Shown here piece by piece: positions 5,482-6,316 of a stretch of DNA of 6,316 bases. The translations under genes and the position numbers were made by a program. The DNA is from Scatosoma sp045128175 (GTDB taxonomy: Bacteria; Bacillota; Clostridia; Christensenellales; Borkfalkiaceae). The notes under the pieces were generated by a model, which was not told the DNA's origin, made no database searches, and saw nothing but the letters and a program-made list of their open reading frames with translations. Position 1 is the stretch's first letter. Each line of letters starts with the position of its first letter. The stretch lies in contig JBGVRF010000171.1 of the NCBI GenBank assembly GCA_045128175.1, forward strand, positions 1 through 6,316. Direction: 5' to 3'.

Positions 5482-6144
5482 GTGTTAGCTGATAAATTAA
5501 GCAGCCTGCGAAAATCACGCGGATTAACGCAAGAAGAACTTGCTTCAGAGTTGTTTATTTCGCGTTCTATGATAGCAAAATACGAAACGGGAAAAGCATA
5601 TCCGACAAATGAAATTTTACAGAAAATCGCGGATTATTTTGAAATCTCTATTAATGAATTAGTACAGAGGGAAGAGATTATAGACGAGCATTCAAAGGCG
5701 CTTGAAGATAATATAGTCAAGAATCAAAGACTTGTAACAGTCGTCGCTATTATCGGGATCTTAATCCTTTGTTTTGTTGCAGTATTATCCGTTATCGAAA
5801 TTGATACAACAGAATATGTAACTGATTATGCTCAAATTGAATGGGATGGTTATTCCGCGTGGAATCTAAATTATTACGAGGAAAGTAATCCTGACATTTG
5901 GCAAAGAAGAGCTCGCCTGCATTTATCGGAATGGGATATTTACGAGAACAGCAGAACAAAAGCACAGTTTACTATTGAAGGGGAAGATTGGTTTGTTCAA
6001 TTCAATAAACACAATGTTTCCGAAGATTACCGGGAACTTAAAACTGTTACCCTTTATTATCGCGTTACTGTAAGGAAAAATTTACTTGGAATGGTACAAA
6101 GTAAAGCTTATTATCTTGAAAGAGTGGATTTCCATTTGCAGTAA
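5482..6144 (+). CDS. Membrane-anchored XRE-family transcriptional regulator
   Basis: A 220-residue protein with an N-terminal Cro/C1-type helix-turn-helix (about residues 3-60: LSSLRKSRGLTQEELASELFISRSMIAKYETGKAYPTNE split across helices 1-4), a charged linker (61-82), one hydrophobic helix (about 84-105, LVTVVAIIGILILCFVAVLS) and an external C-terminal domain of about 115 residues rich in aromatic residues and beta-strand pattern. The HTH should bind DNA at the membrane while the outer domain senses something, as known for other membrane-tethered XRE proteins; the signal and the domain family are not recognised. GTG 5482 is chosen: GAGG lies 8 bases upstream, and the in-frame TTG at 5449 precedes the predicted transcript start. 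The gene stands alone, with paired operator-like repeats at its promoter suggesting autoregulation. Confidence 0.87.
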   Translation: MLADKLSSLRKSRGLTQEELASELFISRSMIAKYETGKAYPTNEILQKIADYFEISINELVQREEIIDEHSKALEDNIVKNQRLVTVVAIIGILILCFVAVLSVIEIDTTEYVTDYAQIEWDGYSAWNLNYYEESNPDIWQRRARLHLSEWDIYENSRTKAQFTIEGEDWFVQFNKHNVSEDYRELKTVTLYYRVTVRKNLLGMVQSKAYYLERVDFHLQ

Positions 6145-6158
6145 AAAACAAACAAAAA

Positions 6159-6205
6159 AGCCCGTAATTCCTTATATAGAAGCTACGGCTATATTTATTA
6201 TTTTA
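6159..6205 (+). terminator. Candidate terminator after the XRE regulator
   Basis: AGCC(C)GTA (6159-6166) can pair with TACGGCT (6184-6190) with one bulged C. An A6 run precedes the stem, and AT-rich DNA with several T follows to 6204. The stem is short and the loop large (17 bases), so this is a weak call. Confidence 0.4.
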
Positions 6206-6246
6206 GGTGAATTGTGATGCCGAAATACTCCGTATTAAGTAAATAT

Positions 6247-6315
6247 CCCCCACTAAAGTGGGGGCTTTAAGTTTTGCACTAAAGTGCATGAATACCAGCA
6301 AGGCGCCCCAGCGCC
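6247..6315 (-). mobile_element. Three-hairpin cluster, possible right end of an IS200/IS605-type element
   Basis: Three perfect stem-loops sit in 69 bases: CCCCCAC/GTGGGGG with loop TAAA (6247-6264), TGCAC/GTGCA with loop TAAA (6275-6288) and GGCGC/GCGCC with loop CCCA (6302-6315). The first two share the core CACTAAAGTG. A fourth small hairpin, AATAC/GTATT, lies at 6224-6236. Read on the minus strand, the sequence is a hairpin series ending in AAGCCCCCACTTTAGTGGGG and an AT-rich flank, much like the subterminal hairpins (and overlapping guide-RNA scaffold) at the right end of IS200/IS605 elements. No transposase coding sequence is visible, because the window ends here. Alternatives are another structured RNA or a tandem terminator. 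Confidence 0.4.
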
Positions 6316-6316
6316 A

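Overview
The window looks like chromosomal DNA of a low-to-mid-GC Bacillota (Clostridia-like) bacterium, probably from a host-associated, carbohydrate-rich habitat. The reasons are strong GGAGG-type ribosome binding sites, consensus sigma-A promoters with 17-base spacers, Gram-positive-style lipoproteins, an AraC-controlled sugar-uptake locus and a membrane-tethered XRE regulator. The genus cannot be fixed from the sequence alone.

Left part (1-3165, moderate GC): a carbohydrate-utilisation locus. On the minus strand, a lipoprotein with a glycoside-hydrolase-like TIM barrel (562-1905) is followed 31 bases later by the N-terminal part of an extracellular sugar-binding lipoprotein (1-530, running off the window). 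The two form an apparent operon. Divergent from them is an AraC-family regulator (2081-2917). Both directions have near-perfect sigma-A promoters, separated by a run of T-tracts phased at about 10 bases. The AraC promoter places the transcription start at or within a base of the ATG, so its mRNA should be leaderless. After araC come a 55-base double palindrome (3014-3068) and a strong bidirectional terminator (3104-3163).

Middle part (about 3166-5440, clearly AT-richer): a probable remnant of a small rolling-circle replicon or prophage-like element. Its main gene is an HUH-endonuclease replication initiator of the Microviridae-VP4/plasmid Rep type on the minus strand (3296-4211). It is broken by a one-base expansion of an A run (3804-3809); removing one base restores a continuous 304-residue protein with all three HUH motifs. 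Upstream of rep lie a 15-base palindrome and a degenerate tandem array of four units of about 70 bases (4297-4551), a candidate origin or control region. Beyond it are a hairpin-rich stretch ending in a textbook terminator (4600-4706), a 58-codon ORF with a good ribosome binding site (4854-5030) and non-coding DNA with short repeats.

Right part (5378-6316): a self-contained regulator unit, with paired 13-base operator-like repeats, an extended -10 promoter and a 220-residue XRE DNA-binding protein with one membrane helix and an unrecognised external domain. The window ends in a cluster of four perfect hairpins (6224-6315). Read on the minus strand, these resemble the right end of an IS200/IS605-type (TnpB) element lying mostly outside the window.

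Nothing visible proves a wholly new system. The most unusual pieces are the frameshifted Rep with its repeat array, the leaderless araC on curved DNA, and the hairpin cluster at the right edge.
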